A stretch of 64,000 nucleotides of DNA, from contig FN648659.1 of NCBI GenBank assembly GCA_000310025.1, positions 11,244 through 75,243 of the forward strand. The letters are read 5' to 3'. A program made the position numbers and the translations under genes. The notes under the pieces are model-generated. The model saw only the letters and a program-made list of their open reading frames with translations, searched no databases and was not told the origin of the DNA. Positions within the stretch are counted from its first letter, which is position 1. Every line of letters begins with the position of its first letter. Positions 23,253 through 34,700 of this stretch are shown in pieces. Source of the stretch: Ectocarpus siliculosus. Taxonomy: Eukaryota > Sar > Phaeophyceae > Ectocarpales > Ectocarpaceae.

Positions 23253-23425
23253 GCGCATGTGTTGAGTGAAACTTCGTCTTCTTGTTTTCGCGTGCGTATG
23301 TGCTGAAAGGAGCACGGTGTGAAAAAACAAAGGTCTTACGTCATCTACATCGATCCTGGGATACCATCGTCCCCAGATACAAGATACAACCATACTACCG
23401 TGGAAAGGCACGGAGGCAGCGAACA
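23108..23425 (+). repeat. 5' LTR of the older copia relic
   Basis: It matches 25557-25863 in order, with substitutions and indels. It holds a long GA run at about 23220-23249 and a G run near 23180. The exact start is uncertain. The end is set by the shared GGCAGCxAACA. Confidence 0.65.
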
Positions 23426-23459
23426 ACATGTATCATCTCGACAAAGGGCTGGTCCGACC

Positions 23460-24420
23460 AAAGATGGCGAATATCAAAGCTGCTGCGGAAAGAGCAGCAG
23501 CAGCGGCAAGAGCTCCAGTAGAGAAAAGAGATTGGCTTTAAGACAGCGATGGATAGGGTCGCGTCGGAGAAGACGAGGAGGGCTGGGAGGGCAGCAGATG
23601 GTCAAGCTGGCAAGGCGGTTGAGGTTCACGCTGGAAAGGCAGCGGAGGAAATAGATACCGGAGGTGGGTCCGGGCGACTACATAGACAGGGGCGGAAGGG
23701 TCTTGACACATTAACATATTTCAGCGACAGAAAAGAGAGAGGGCAAGAGGTCCCATGTGTACGGCGGACACCAGCAGCAGGTGACAAGAGGTGTGCAGCA
23801 GAGCAGCCGCCACAACCCCGACCTTAGAGGGCAACGCCATTGTCAGTATCAGCATCAGCATCAGCAGTAGCTGGTGCCCAACGAACGCCCTTCCGCTGCT
23901 CCTCCCACTGCGCCGCAGCAGCAGCAGCGTATTACTACTGCTGCGGCACGTCCTTTTGTGCCCTTTGGGCAAACAGACCCGGGCAGGAATGCCGTCTGGC
24001 CTCAGCCCTAAACCCCTATTACACAGGGGTCACCCACGTTGGCTGTTCCCACGTGCAGCCGGTGTGGGCATCTTGGGCACCTCGCGAACACCTGCATGGC
24101 ACCGCCTCCCTAAATATCACGGAAAATGCAACTGCTGTGTAGAGGAGGAAGGTTATCTACGTCAGCACTGCAGGTTCAAACACCAGCGGCGGCAGCAGCA
24201 GCAGTGCGTGCAGCAGAGGTTCCTGCCACATTCACGGGTGCAGCAGCAACCCAAGACCCAGCAGTATCACCAGCCACAACAGCCTCTACCGCAGCAGCCT
24301 CGTCAACGGCAGCAACATCTACAGTCCTGCAACGGCGCTCCTGACGCAGGTGAAGCTTTCTGCCGTGGACATGTTCCCGTCAAGCATCCGTTTCAATAGC
24401 AGCGGAGGAATGTAGAGTCT
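23460..24420 (+). pseudogene. gag remnant with a CCHC zinc knuckle
   Basis: Frames change repeatedly. An Ala/Lys-rich segment comes first. At 24054-24095 the frame reads CSRCGHLGHLANTC, a perfect C-x2-C-x4-H-x4-C knuckle that in retroelements binds the genomic RNA. A second, degenerate knuckle (CNCCVEEEGYLRQHC) follows at about 24130-24175. It is followed by a Gln-rich tail extending to about 24400. Confidence 0.65.
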
Positions 24421-24479
24421 GGCAAAGGGTCTAGGTTTCATCAGCAGCTGCCAGGTGTGGAGTACTCTTGTTGTCACCT

Positions 24480-24990
24480 TTCAGAGGGGTTCCAGGGGGG
24501 GTATGGATTTGCGTTTGTATGTTGACTCCGACTACGCCAGTAGGCGACCAACGGTCAGTCTCGGGGGCGATTGTGACGTGATGTGTAACGGTTCGTGTGT
24601 TTCGCTACTTTGTAGGACGCAGAGGAGAGTGACGCTGTCGTCGACCGAAGCAGAGTGTGTCGCGATGAGTGAGTGACGGGCTGAAGGAGGCGATTCTATT
24701 GTGGCACGTTTGGAGTTTTACTTTTCCGTGTCGCGATGTCGGGTGCACTCTGGAGTACACCAGAGGATAAGATAACGAGGGGGGTATTGTACAGTATCAA
24801 GCGGTCAACCCCGTCACCACGCCGAACTCGAAGCACGTCGACATTGGCCACCACTTTACTCGGGAGGGTGCAGCGGGGGAGGAGGGAAAGATCGTGCACG
24901 TGCCCACGATTTTTCAACATGCGGACTGTATCACGAAACCGTTGCACAAGAATGCGTTTCGCTCCCACCGTGATTTTGTGTGAAGAATGC
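24480..24990 (+). pseudogene. RNase H end of copia pol, broken
   Basis: The first frame carries LYVDSDYASRRP and STEAECVAMSE, where the usual AEYVA has become AECVA, and then a stop near 24673. In another frame SKHVDIGHHFTRE and ADCITKPLHKNAF match the terminal copia motifs. At least two frameshifts separate the pieces. Confidence 0.75.
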
Positions 24991-25556
24991 TAAGTGAATC
25001 GTAATTTCTATTTTTGTGCGTGTGTTTCTGGTGTGTTCGCTGTTTCTGTTGTGTATTGCGTCAAGAATCAGGGGGAGGAATGTGCTACATGTATCATGAT
25101 TCCAGACGCAACACTAGCGCATGCGTAGATGTTTCTCTTGTTCATGCAGGGTATGTTTCAGCTGGGAGGCTGTTTCGTACCCTTCGATGTTCTGAGATCT
25201 GCTACCTGCTGTCGATGGAAAAGAAGGGGAACAAAGTGCAGGCCCATCTACATGTATGTATATTTTTCGGGGGAAAGTTTCAGCATGGGGAGCAGTTTCG
25301 TTGTGAAACGGTCTTCCCAGATTTGTCCGTGACCGTTCTGACGTTCTTCTGATGTGGCGCAGTACTTGTTGGGTACTTTCCTGGGGATAGTTCTTTCGTG
25401 TTGACGGTTTCAGATTATATCTAGGGGCGAATGTATTGGGGTGGTGAATAAACTGGTGGGGTCGCTTTGTGTTAAATGCGCAGCCATTTTTCGCAGAGGA
25501 TGCTTCTCAAGTGGTTATTTGTGCTTTTGTATTGATTGGATGATTATTCACGAAGG

Positions 25557-25863
25557 ACTTCAAGATCGTTTGTGGTATCTTGGGGTACTTGGATACGGCG
25601 GCCGATCTGGAGAATATGTGGGGGGGGGAGTACGCTGTTGGGGTACAAGTGCGGGGCCCCTGGAGAGAGAGAGAGCGCGCGCATGCGTTCAGTGAATGTT
25701 CGTCTTGTGTGTGTGTGCTAGAATAAGCACGGTGTATGCTATAATCAAGGTTTGATGTCATCTACATCGGTCCTGGGTGTTCATCGCCCCCAGACAAGAG
25801 GCAACCTAATCTACCGTAGGGAGGCACGGTGGCCTCCGTGGGAAGGCACGGAGGCAGCTAACA
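25557..25863 (+). repeat. 3' LTR of the older copia relic
   Basis: It corresponds to 23108-23425. It contains a short GA run followed by GCGCGCGCATGCG. A 22-base partial duplication of GGCACGG(T/A)GGC occurs near its end. Confidence 0.65.
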
Positions 25864-27521
25864 CCAAAAGAGGGAGAAATACCGTCGATGTGTTCCACGA
25901 ATTGTATCGTCACAAATATCGGTGAGGTCACTCGGCGCCTGTTCAGAGCACCATGACACGAGCTGTATTTCTGTCTGTGTTCCATGGCTTTACCGCGGTT
26001 ATACCGGCACTGCTGGAGCACCCGCCACCGCTCAACCGGCACCAACTGAGGATCTCTACCGACAATTAGTTTTGTGTCTTCTCCCGACAATAACATACAC
26101 ATGCAACAAGAACCGGTATCTTGCAGTTCTGTCAGACAGTTCGCTTCTCGGTCTCCATCATGGTAATGGTCTGCTCGCCAAGCAAGGGACTTCACCTTCA
26201 GAGGTGAGTCAGCTGCTGCTCGCCGACGGGTCAACGTCCAATAGTCGCCGTACATGCATAGGTGATAGGTGGAGCCCTCTCACCTCAAGCTTGTAATACG
26301 TAAACTAGTATGTGCCGTCGTGAAAATTCCACACGGCTGTACAGCAGTCGCAATCAAGAGGACTGCCTGACGCTATGTCGATTTGTGCAAGAACAGTGGC
26401 AGGTATAGACTATGGTACAACATCGGGAGTGTACAGCCGTAGGTTGTTGAACCAACCGCTTCGCATCTCTACTGCCACGCCAGACGCTGCGTGTTGTATG
26501 CATTGCAGGACAGCACGTGGTCACCTCAGGCACAACCATTCAAACATTCCGTGAAGCTCGCCGTAGGTCCCGCATGAGATGCTTCTTTCACGTCAAAGCT
26601 GTCCGTAGGGCTGTTCAGTCACAAGGCCAGGTTGTTCGAGACGTATGCGGTCGCCTCTGACCCCAACATAAAATAATGGCCCAAACAAGATTCCGATCAA
26701 TTGTATGCATTCCAGGACCTATGCATACAGAACTCTATAATAGCAGTTTCGATTCGAATGTGGAGAACTGAAAGACTTCATGTACATGTAGTTTGCAGAT
26801 TTGCACTTCATCGATCGATGGGTACCACTGGTCATACTGCTGTACTAATACAGTAGCTGTAGTGCAGATTGTACACCGGTACATAAAGCAGTACATCGGT
26901 CGATGGACAGGGCTGGACCATCTCCATCTTAACACTAGGTCGGCGACAACAATAAAGACTACTAGCTATCGCTACAACGAGCGACAGCTGATAGATGTAA
27001 CTGTCGTCAGACGTGTGCGTCCACGGGCGGAAACAGAGTGCAAACACGACACACTTGATACTACACCTACCTGCTGTGCTGGTGTGAGAGCTGTGGTAAC
27101 GTTAACTTTCACCTACCGGTTACCCCCCCCCCCCCGGCCCCCCCCTCCGTGTTTGCCCTCCGGATTGGGTTTTCCTCCCTTGGCAACCACCTTGTAAAAC
27201 AAGCCAATTCACTTCGTGAACTCGGCAACCAGGTTACCGCTTTTACCTCGTTTTTTTTTTGGCGGTAACCATAATGGTGGTCGAGTAGATCATGTTGTGC
27301 GGGGTCGAGAAACCTCACTCCGCGCAACGGGGGATGATCGCACCACGTTGTGTTAAATTGGTCAAGCTTCCTCGAGGCAGTTACACAGTGCTTACAACTG
27401 TCTCTGGAAGTTAAAGCACCAGAAAATAAATTAAGTCATACGTAGCTGTCATCCGTACGCAAGGAAGTAAGCACAAGATGCCGAACACCCTTAGCAGGAT
27501 GCAGCTCACCCTTCATGCGAC
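25864..27521. other. Non-coding, no recognised gene
   Basis: No domain or consistent exon was seen. It includes the palindrome CATCGATCGATG near 26809 and a C-rich run near 27121-27147. Confidence 0.35.
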
Positions 27522-27818
27522 TCGCCAAATACCTCACGGCGCTTCGCGCTTGGTGATGTGAGAGCCTGGTCCGGTGAGAGCCCGGCGTGCTCCGTCCCGG
27601 CTTTGTAGGGATGCGAGGTCAATGGTCAAACGACTACGGCATGCACGACTATGAGTACACCCCCCCCCGTCGCCGAATACCTCACGGCGCTTCGCGCTTG
27701 GTGATGTGAGAGCCTGGTCCGGTGAGAACCCGGCGTGCTCCGTCCCGGCTTTGTAGGGATGCGAGGTCAATGGTCTAACGACTACGGCATGCACGACTAT
27801 GAGTACACCCCCCCCCCC
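27522..27818. repeat. Tandem duplication of a 149 bp unit ending in a C run
   Basis: Copies 27522-27670 and 27671-27818 are almost identical. Each begins CGCC(A/G)AATACCTCACGGCG and ends with GAGTACACC followed by a C run. The run is longer in the second copy. No gene is apparent. Confidence 0.85.
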
Positions 27819-30276
27819 CCCCGTCCACATCCCGCTTTCGTGGTCATACATACCCCCCGCATACAAGTGCTGAAACCCCCTGTTGCCTCTTTTTTTGTTC
27901 GGTGTTTTTCCAACTGCCAGCGAAACAGCAGGACACAAGTCAGTTCTCGTTCACCAAGCGCACCAATCGTCATGGCACCACTTCGAGCCTGTGCTCCATT
28001 GCGATATCTCGGGGCGTGACAGTTGTGTAAGGCATGGATGCTGTGTGTGGGAAGACCTTCGTGGCGGCGTGGAATCCAAATCGTTTTTTTGGCCGCGGGC
28101 AATCGGGCCGCATCGCCAGGCGAAAAAGCCAAACCGGATTTCACATGGCCACGATGCTCTCGCCACATAAAGCATAAAGCACCCATGCCTAGCACAACTA
28201 TCACGCTCACAGACACCACAACGGGGCACACGCTCGAAGTGGTGCGATGGCGATCGGCGTCCTAGGTTTCGAGAAACAATGTGGTGTTGTGCTCACATTG
28301 CTGGCAGATGAACGCGGCGATAAAACACAAAAAAAAAACATGCGCAACAGCAATACATAGCCTCATCACACCGCAGAGAGTCCAGCGGCATCGAGCCCAC
28401 ATGATGTCGCCCGCTGTGCGTGTGTGTCGCCTGTTATGCGTATGCTGTCGCCCGCGATGCGTGTGTTGTCTGCTTCAATCCGCTGTGTGCTCCGACAAAA
28501 AAAAAATGCATCTGCTGACCCCTGTAGTCTAAAAGCAAGCATAAAACCTAGATTAGGCGAATAGACTGTACAAACTATTTTTTCTGGATGGAGCCTATAC
28601 TGCGCTGTCTCCTCAGGCAAGATTACTGTAGAAATCTCGCTTCGCTCGAATGAACATCAGCTTACGCGCCACACTTCGTCATGGTCAAAGAGGTGGACAG
28701 ACCAGACAAGAACCAGTCGGTCGGCCGTGTCTGTAGAGGTTATACTGTAGTACAATCACGATCACAATCACAATCACAATCACAATCACACACCATTCTC
28801 GGAAGGACATGGCATGTTATTCTATGCATGGGGAGAGCTTCGACATGACTGATGGGCAAAGACATATCTACTACGAAGTACTTGTATTGCTCTCAACACA
28901 TCCGTCCTGCCAAAATCATCGGCCTTGCGGCCAGTTTGCCGCGACATCTCCGAGATCTCCGGCACTGATACGCAAGACTGCCAATCAAGTCTACACAAAG
29001 AGCGCACACCCCTGACGTTAGTGTGTTGCAAGCACCAACAGAGTAAATCAGCGCCATCCAGCGTAACGCAGCATACTACCTGCTGCCCAAACACTAAGTA
29101 GTCAAATACACACGCAGATCACACAAGCTGCACGCTTCCCAACTGCCCTTGTTTCGGCAACAAACTGCTGTGCTTATTGAAACGAAGAAAAACAAAAAAA
29201 AAAGGAAAAAAGAGTCAGACACATGCATGCACGACACGAGTTTAATGTGAAGAAAAACAACAAAAAACAACAACAATGCACGACTCACGGAAAACGAAAA
29301 TAGCGCAGACGAGAAGGAAACAGGTGTCGACCGCTTGCTCCATTAGCTCAAACCGCTCCTCCAACTCGAGTTCATCCATCCTCTCGGTCTTGCTGTGCTC
29401 CTCAGCACAGAGCAAACGCAGAGTCGTGTGCAGAACTGCTCAGCTGCTCAGTCCCAGGTCCCAGGTCCCCCGGTCCGTCGGCAGAGGGGTAACGCAGAAT
29501 GGATGCTAGATACCCCAATTATACGTCTGTTTCCAGGCAGGACCCTGCCCGCCACTTCAAGTGCTTCGGTTGCGGCTTGTTCCTGTGGGCACGATAGGGA
29601 CGTGTCAGGTATTCTGCTGTAACAACAAGAGCTGGCTGCTGCTGATGGTGGGCGCACGGGGAGGCTATTTTGGAGGTAAGGTCTCCCTACGTGATATACG
29701 CTCTATGCCTTCGACTGAACAAAACAATGTGAGAGTAGGTCGGCGTCAGTTGTTTTTGGAGAACTGCTCAAGCGTTTTATCGTGCACTGTATGCATCGTC
29801 TGCACGTGGACACCACACTGTTGTCTAAGACACCATGCTGCTGTCTAGGGGCAGACCCATCATGCAGTTGCGATACGTGCGTGTGCACAGTAGCCATCAT
29901 ATTTCTGGGCTTGGTCCCGATATGGTATATGTTTCGGGAAAACACCCAGTGTGTATCTACAGCAGCAGCAGTACCGCAGTCTAGTCCTTTGCGGGCGAAG
30001 ACATATTTACTGCTGTAGGTTACACGAGTCGAAGACGTATGCATACTGTACGATGCCGAGAGGGCAACAGGCAACAGCAGAGTGGTGTTGGCCCATGATC
30101 TGATGTTTCCAGCATTAACACATCGACGCGTTGACACATCATCCGCGGTGTGGAACTTCGTACACAGTCCGGTGAACACTGCGTACATTGTAAAGTATAA
30201 AGTACAAATCTTTACAGAATCCTAGACACATCAAATGTAGTCCCGACACTACTTTAATAGAAACTCTATTGTATGT
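27819..30276. other. Non-coding, no recognised gene
   Basis: Only short frames without recognisable domains. A CACAAT microsatellite lies at about 28752-28793 and a purine-rich A tract near 29190-29210. Confidence 0.35.
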
Positions 30277-31246
30277 TTAAGGGCGCGGGGTGGATCGCAG
30301 TACCTCCTCTGAAAAATCCAGGAAACGCCTGCATATCTCGGTTTTCCAAAGTCTAACTCCAGTACGAAACTACCATCGTAAATTAACCGTCCGCACCGGT
30401 CGCTTGTTGTTGTTGTTGTTGTTGTCTTCACATTAAAAACCGTTCCGATCTCTCTCTACCCAGTACCTTCGTATGTCCGTACTGATCCAACACTCGACGC
30501 GGTCAATTCCCGTGGTCACAGGTTAACTTACCCTAAAAAGGTACACTCAAATAAACTGGCCCCCGAGGGGTCCGCAAGTCAATAGAAATCAACGACAGAT
30601 ATTCTGGGATCCTCCGCTCCCTCTTCACGCTATGCGGGGTATCAAGCTTGTGTACAATGTTAGTAGCTGAGGTTGTACCCCTTGCGATACACTACAGACT
30701 AGCGGTCCGCGATTTTCCAAACGATCCTTCTATCATCGAGTTCGGTGAGCTACAAGCTAGAGTTTTTGAAGCTGCTGTGCGGTCCAATTTTGAAACGCTT
30801 CAAGCACCTTTGCCTAAAGGCTGGACATGCATATACATGACCCTAGGCATTCAAATCGACAATGGCGACCAGCTGGATATGTGAGGGAAGAGCTGCGCTG
30901 AAGTTCGCGGCCCCATACACTCACATAGGCGGTGATTCGTGTTCACCGTGTGCTTGAAGCGTTTCAAAATTGGACCGCACAGCAGCTTAAAAAATCTAGC
31001 TTGTAGCTCACCGAACTCGATGATAGAAGGATCGTTTGGAAAATCGCGGACCGCTCGTCTGTAGTGTATCGCAAGGGGTACAACCTCAGCTACTAACATT
31101 GTACACAAGCGACCGGTGCGGACGGTTAATTTACGATGGTAGTTTCGTACTGGAGTTAGACTTTGGAAAACCGAGATATGCAGGCGTTTCCAGGCGTTTC
31201 CTGTTTTTTTTAAGAGGAAGTACTGCGATCCCCCCCGCGCCCTTAA
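30277..31246. mobile_element. Fold-back element with long inverted arms
   Basis: The left arm (30277-30406 plus 30647-30807) is the reverse complement of the right arm (30950-31246), with only scattered differences. The spacer is about 143 bp. The arms include the segments GACCGGTGCGG/CCGCACCGGTC and TGTACAATGTTAGTAGCTGAGG with its complement. No transposase is encoded. It looks like a non-autonomous fold-back transposon or an inverted duplication. The left arm is interrupted by a separate insertion. Confidence 0.8.
30407..30650 (-). mobile_element. Nested ~240 bp SINE-like insertion with a (CAA)n end
   Basis: This block is absent from the otherwise matching right arm of the fold-back element. 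It is flanked by CTTG on both sides (30403-30406 and 30647-30650), as expected for a 4 bp target duplication. Read on the minus strand it ends in about six CAA repeats, a simple-sequence tail typical of retroposed short elements. No coding potential was seen. Confidence 0.6.
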
Positions 31247-31713
31247 TCTTCGTACAACTTCAAACTACATGTACGGCGGTACGCTGCTGCTGCATGCTGC
31301 TGTAATCGAGCAACCTCTCACATCCAAGCGGCAAGTAGTGCACATAAGCACTTCAACGGTTTGATATATAGACTATATCCAAGAGATGTGTGAGCAATGT
31401 GTCAGCGTACTGCTGTATAGACTATACATTGGCCCTGCTCCAAGGGACTCATTCGATGTCTTGTCTTTAACAAAGGGGCGACAATAAACGAACCTCCAGT
31501 ACAACAGTACTTGCACGGCATGAACAAAACCCTTTGGTGTGTGGTTGTCACCCCTATCGGACCAAGGCATCCAGTTTTTATATCTTTCACCTCGTGGCTC
31601 TAAAACGAACGGACATCGGCAGGTGGTCGCTCCTTGGAAAAGCAGCATCAGTCCAACGGACCCAAGGCTTAAATAAGAGCAACAACAAGGAGAGCACTAT
31701 ACGTAGACGAGCC
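31247..31713. promoter_or_regulatory. Upstream region of the ankyrin-kinase-RING gene
   Basis: About 470 bp between the fold-back element and the start codon. No canonical promoter motif could be identified by eye. Confidence 0.3.
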
Positions 31714-34700
31714 ATGCCGGGGGCGACGGCGGCAGGTTCCCCGTCCAAGTACATCACCGCAGCCCTGGCTGACCTCTTCTCGTGCATCGGGGGCGGAGAC
31801 ATCGTGAGCGCCAAGGCCTTGCTGGAGGGGAAGCACAAGAACGACAAGGAGGCCATACTCTCCGCTACCAACCCTGCCGGCATCACGCTGCTGCAGCATG
31901 CGTGCCACTCCGGGCAAGCTGGTGGAGTGAACATGCTCCTCGAGAAGGTAGGTGCAGCACAGTGGACGGACGCCTGTTTTTGTTTTGCCTCGGGCTGCCG
32001 CGTTCGCGGTGTGTCGGTGATGACGCTCTTTCATGACCGTTGGCTGCGCTAGACACTAGACAGACTGCTGACCAATGACGGTGTGTGCCGTACACATATC
32101 ACGAAATACTTTCTCGCCCGCGGTGCCCTCCCGTCCCCGCCCCCGAAAGGGGCTCCGCAGAGGAGGTTTTACGGCAGTTTCCAGTTTACGATTCAGCGAA
32201 TACTTGCAGTATTGTGCATGTGCGTGTGTGCAATCTCCATTATTCCAGACGTGTGGTGGAGTTTCTTCACGCCTTTCGGTTTCGGTGTCTTGATTTAGAG
32301 GGGTCACATGGGCAGCAAGTGTGCACACAGGGAAACCTTTTTTTTTTCTCTTACAATGTACTCCTTCTGAGTTGTGTCTACCTTCATATCCTGAACTGCG
32401 TAGCTAGATGGGTGGGTTTTGAACGGATTATATAAAGTATGAGTGTAGACGCTGATGGCCTCGATGGTGGTTGGTGTTGATGCGACGCCGCTGTCGCACA
32501 CGGTACGGCATGGTACTTGTATTCAACAGCAGTTTTGGATCAGTTAAAGCTCAAAGTGCGCGGGTGACGGGCATGACGATCTCTCGTGCAAGACTTTTTC
32601 TCTGTACTTCCATCTGATTGCGGTTTCTCGGTTTTTCCTTCGGGCAGAGGATGCATATCCCAGCGCAACACCTGTACAACTCGGTTGTCATGTGGGATAT
32701 TACGTCGCAGATGTACATATGATGAATAGTGGCTCGCCTGCCGAACACGCTTTCCACCTGCTTTGCTTAAAGAAACCGATGCCCTTCGGCGTGTGCACGC
32801 ACAACCGACGTACAGGGAGCCGACCCGAACTGGACATCGACCAAGGGGTCAACACCTCTCCACTTCGCCTGCAACAATGGACACTTCGATTGCGCCGAGG
32901 CGTTGCTGAGGGCGGGGGTGGATGTGGATGCAGGGTGAGCAAGGAGTGGACCGGGGGAGTTGTAGGTGAAGGGGGGGCGTCGTTTATCTCGTTTCATGTA
33001 GTGCTGGTACCGCCCTCCTTTTGGAAAGGCATGGTGACCGGCGCATGTGTTTTTTTTTTGTCGCCATGTGAGTTTGAACCGTGCGTTCGATGTTGTGTGT
33101 TGATTCCTGATTGTGTGCCGCGGCTGGCGTGTACCTTGCTACTTCATGTCTTTTTCCTCCCTCGGGACGCGACTGGCTCTGTCCACAGTAACGGTACGTT
33201 CGCTACTATCACTGTTAGCTCACACGGAAGTGTGCCTTAAAATCAACCACATCCGGTTCATAATACCCTCGCTGTGTTGATGCTGCACACCGTCTAGCTG
33301 ACAAACGCACCCCGGTATCAACTAGACGCCTCCTCGGGTTCCAAAGCTCACTGATGTGGAATCCTCACATGTCTTCGGTTGAGTAATATCAACGCGTAGA
33401 ACGTCTAATTTTCTCTACGGTTACGCCATGCCTACATCCAGGAACGCTAACGGGACCACTCCTCTCATCATCGCGGCCTTCGGGGCGCACGCCAGCTGTG
33501 TCAGGCTTCTCCTAGAGTGAGACTGTTTATCTTGCACAACGCTGTTTATAGGGTCCGTTAGGGTAGGGCGCATGCCAGCTGTGCCAGGCTCGTGCTATTA
33601 ATAGAGTGAGGCAAGGTAGGCCGTTTGACGTTTAACGGCGCTAGGCAAGGCCATTATTTTGTATTGTGAGAGTCTCATATCCGTTACTTGAAGGGTAGCT
33701 TCCGTCGATTGGTACCCGTAACGTGTTGAACTCGCCAGTTCCGTGTGCTCTCTCTTTCTGCCACTGCTGTAAGTGGAAGAAAGACAGGCGCCTGTTGCTG
33801 CACTCTACAAGGCCGATGCGCGAGCAAATTCCTTAGGGGCGTCAATATCATTCTTCAGAACCTTACTGAACGATCCAAGAATAGACCGGTATGGTAGAAC
33901 GATGTGCACCTACCCAGCCGTTTGTTGGTGTTGTTGAGGCACCTGCACGTAAAGGGTAGGGGACCAGCGAGACTGGGTGGGGTGGGGTGGTGAGGTGGTC
34001 GGAGCGGAGAGGGCGATAGACCGAGTAGGTGGTGATGTTCATGTGCAGAAACGATTAGATACGCCGGGCCGGGCTAATTCCGGCTACGGCCCTTGCTAGG
34101 CACGTGGCCGGCACACGGTGGTTTCGCCAGTACAGTACCCTGACACCGCCGCCGTACCCTGCCGCAAACCCCAATCAAACAACGCCGCCAGGGTGGAGCT
34201 TTGTGACGGCATCCGAGTCCCCCCTATTTTTTGTGCTTGTCGCGCTCCTGTTTTGGATGTGTCGATGCAATGGGCGGGCGGACACCCTTCTTGATTTATC
34301 ACGCCATATGTGACGGTTCGATTCGATTCGATTCGTTCGCCTGCAGGCACGATGCGGACCCAAACGTGCGCGACAAGCTGGGGCGAAGAGCAGGCGACAG
34401 CCTATGCGGGACTATCAACGCCGTCAGCGGGAGGGTTGGGGTTGGGGTCGGGGGAGGAAGCGGTAGTGCGGCGGGAGGAGGTGGGGCTGCTACTATGAGT
34501 AGCGGTGGCGCTACGCAGGGGACTAAGGCGGAAAACGAGCCCTTTTCGGAGACACGGTCGCTGTTAGCCGTGGCGAGGACGCAACGGTCGACTAGGAGAG
34601 GCCGGAGCGATTCGACCGCCTCATCATCTACGACGTCCACCGCTTGTGTTGACGTCAAGAGTCGTGGTGCCGTTGGTGGCAGTGCTGTCGGCGGCAACGC

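Larger units (their letters stand above)
23108..25863 (+). mobile_element. Degenerate, internally deleted copia relic
   Basis: Two diverged direct repeats bound it, about 23108-23425 and 25557-25863. Both run from CTTCAAGATCG through ATATGTGGGGGGGG and GTGCGGGGCCCC to AGGCACGGAGGCAGC(G/T)AACA. Between them lie a gag zinc knuckle and the RNase H end of pol, but no integrase or RT. The pol middle has therefore been deleted. The LTRs differ by many substitutions and by the length of a GA microsatellite, so this insertion is far older than the one at 4593-10043 and belongs to another copia family. Confidence 0.8.

Noticed and set aside
27121-27147. C-rich tract
   Set aside because: A homopolymer-type run, likely slippage or assembly noise, with no associated feature.
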